Origin: Rutidosis leptorrhynchoides
Lineage: Eukaryota > Streptophyta > Magnoliopsida > Asterales > Asteraceae
DNA length: 64,000 bases
Reading direction: 5' to 3'
NCBI RefSeq assembly: GCF_046630445.1
Contig: NC_092333.1
Coordinates: 332,765,501-332,829,500, forward strand
The notes below the pieces were generated by a model. The model was not told the origin of the DNA and ran no database searches. It saw nothing but the letters and a program-made list of their open reading frames with translations. Below, piece by piece: positions 61,540-64,000 of this stretch. Made by a program: the position numbers and the translations under genes. Numbering within the stretch: the first letter of the stretch is position 1; every line of letters starts with the position of its first letter.

Positions 61540-62245
61540 CATTTGTTTGTTGAAATTAGTAATTATAATTATAATAAGATAATATTTGTAATGATAAAAA
61601 TAAGGATAATGATAATACTCATATTAATACTAAGGAAAATAATATTTAATAATTCTATTAATGGTAATACTTATGATAGTTTTATTATTAAGTCTTATAA
61701 TAATGATAATAACAGTAGCTTCAAATGAAAAAAAAAAAATTATTAGTAATGATAATACTTATAATAGTGATGGTATACATTATTAATCTTGTAACAGTCA
61801 TAATTTTGATAATGATAACAATACTAATCTAAATGATAATTCTAATGATAATACTTATTATAATAGTAGTAGTAAAAATAATAATAATCTTAATATGAAT
61901 ACTAATAATGATAATAATTATAGTTATGATAATAAACATAATATTCATTTTAATGATAATAATATGTAATTACATTATTATAGTAATGCTAATAATCATA
62001 ATAATACAATAAATATAATACTAACAATGATAATACTAATATTAATAATAATAATCACAATAACTATAATAAAAATATTAATACTTAATGAGAATATTAG
62101 TAATAACTATAATAATAATATTATTACTTAGATAAATGATAATAATATTTATTACTTCTAATACTTAGGAAATAATAATAATTATCATAATAATAACAAT
62201 AATCAATAATAATAATGATAATAATAATAATGATAATAATAAAAG
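61540..62245. repeat. Degenerate ATA/TAA-rich tract
   Basis: Some 700 bases almost without G and C except scattered GATAATGATAATA-like words, corresponding to the expanded TTA region of element A. No ORF beyond low-complexity. Confidence 0.7.
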
Positions 62246-62299
62246 ATATATTAGAAAACTACCTCAATGTGAAAAGCCTTTTTTTAAAAAATAAACGCC

Positions 62300-63250
62300 C
62301 TCGCTCGGGCTCGAACCCACGACCTCTCGTATACCCGAAAACCCATCAAACCCATCAAACCATTACTATGTCTAATCTTTCCTGATTGATATTCTAAGTT
62401 AAAGCTATTTGACCCGTATAACCCGTGTTGTCCTTCTTCACCCATTTAGTTCGATCACAGCCTTAGCAAATCATAATTGTGAATATTGTTTTGGATTTAG
62501 GAATTTCAAATGAAACAGAATGATTTAAAACTTGTGACTTTAAATTAACAGGGAAAAAAATAATCAAACAGGCAACTGGTACTCGTAAAAATTTTGATGA
62601 ACGCAACATTTGTTTTTTGAATTCAAGAGCATTTTAGTTAAAACTTATAACATGAAAGAGATGTTAAATCATCCCTAGAAACTTTCTCAAACATCCATTT
62701 CAACATAAACCTCACATAAATCTTTAATTTGATCTTGGAATAAAGTTTGACTTTTTGATTTGAAAACTTTGACTAACGAATTCGAGTTTGATATCAAAAA
62801 TTGAAGCTTGAAACTTTGCGGATAGTTTTAATAGGAGATTCCTAGCAGAACTACATTTCTACTTTTTTTGAAGTTGATTCGATTTCGAGACTTGGATAGA
62901 AAGTGGAAGAACAGAGCAGTTCCTCATGTTCTTCGTTGTTTTCTGATTTAAATTGATAGGATATAGGCTGTAATGATCCTTAATTGATAAGGAAAATGAA
63001 TAAATGAATGACTAAATCAGCATTAGTATGAAATTCGTTTGAATTATAGCTATAATAGAGTCGACAAGAATTTTTTTATCGTACAGCATAAATAATAAAA
63101 AAATAAAGTTGGATGTCGACCCTAAACAGAATTTGGCTCATATCGGTGAATCCCATTCAACTGGTAACAATTTGGAAGATAAAAACAGAATCAAAAATAG
63201 TTCGATAGGTACATGTAACAAATTCGTACGGGTTTATCATATTTTATAGT
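62300..63250. other. LTR interior without ORF
   Basis: After a B-box-like word on the minus strand (62308-62319) there is no coding frame or clear repeat; part of the diverged element A-type LTR. Confidence 0.5.
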
Positions 63251-63705
63251 TTATTTAATAAATACAAATAATTACTAAATATATTAGTTATAATAATAAT
63301 TATATTAATAATAATAATCTAAAAGAAATTAATACTGATTTCCTGAAATATATATTTGTATATAACTGAGTATTTATATATTATATATATCTGTATATAT
63401 CCATCTCTATATATGTATAATTATTATATTTATATATTTATTTTTATAGATTATAATTAATATTATTAATAAATATGACTAGAATAATAATACTCTTAAT
63501 ATTATCCATAATAATAATACAAATTTATAATGATATAATAGTAATAATATTATTACTAATGGTAATGATAACAATTACCATAAATGTATAACCATAATAT
63601 TTTTAATAACAATAATACTAATAATACTAATATTATTAATATTAACAATATTATAAATTAAAATAATAATATATCAATTTATATATATCTACTTATTCAT
63701 ACCCA

Positions 63706-63818
<113 letters not shown>

Positions 63819-64000
63819 TGTATTAGAAATAATAATAAGTATTAATATTAATATTAACATTAATAATAATATTAAAAGTAATATTAGTAATACTAATATA
63901 ACAATCATATTTTTAATGTATCATTATATTTTATAATTGTACCTCATAACATATGTTGAATATTATTTATTCATTTTACTAATAAATACATTAAATAATA

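Noticed and set aside
62300..62330. GGGTTCGAGCCC considered as a tRNA gene T-arm
   Set aside because: No matching acceptor, D or anticodon stems around it.

Overview
This 64 kb window is AT-rich plant nuclear DNA made almost entirely of nested LTR retrotransposons. I found no unquestionable host gene. The lineages (Athila-type Ty3/gypsy primed by tRNA-Asp, Tekay-type chromovirus primed by initiator tRNA-Met with LTRs of about 3.4 kb, a SIRE-like Copia remnant, a plant Helitron) and the long AT, TTA and CT microsatellites point to a large-genome eudicot. Asteraceae is my guess from general resemblance, not proof.

Layout. 1-8189: a minus-strand Athila-type element (here At1): 5' LTR 6185-8189, tRNA-Asp primer site, broken gag and PR-RT-RNaseH. 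Its RNase H end abuts another LTR of the same family (1-624). At1 sits inside a Tekay copy whose pol and 3' LTR follow (8190-14843). 14844-17734: 3' part of a minus-strand SIRE-like Copia element with one uncharacterised 249-codon ORF.

17735 onward is a second Athila-like element (B1). Its 5' LTR is split by a Tekay solo LTR (TSD AACGG). Its first ORF, not recognisable as gag, is split by element A (23741-55052, LTRs about 4 kb, no gag-pol seen). A carries a 2.4 kb Helitron (29962-32388). A's 3' LTR is split by a complete Tekay element (35316-52034, TSD CAACC). That Tekay is itself split in gag by a solo LTR of another family (40925-44127, TSD CAAAC). B1's ORF is then cut at 55838 by a related Athila-like element (B2: LTR, primer site, gag, protease), and B2's protease is cut at 60226 by a minus-strand LTR related to A that runs off the window. 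The order of insertion is B1, then A, then Tekay, then the solo LTR.

Most notable: the Tekay element carries two ORFs between its primer site and gag, an acidic protein and an F-box protein of the At2g35280-like type. The F-box frame is uninterrupted, while gag, pol and the acidic ORF of the same element all carry stops. A CAG|GT motif conserved in the LTRs of several families, together with acceptor-like sites before each internal ORF, suggests spliced expression. Other signals are paired GC-rich palindromes or AACGG arrays just upstream of the TATA boxes of Athila-type LTRs, a leader hairpin with compensatory changes between two Athila families, and a W-box cluster in the solo LTR. All expression and function statements are inference; the nested structure rests on repeats and target-site duplications read directly.
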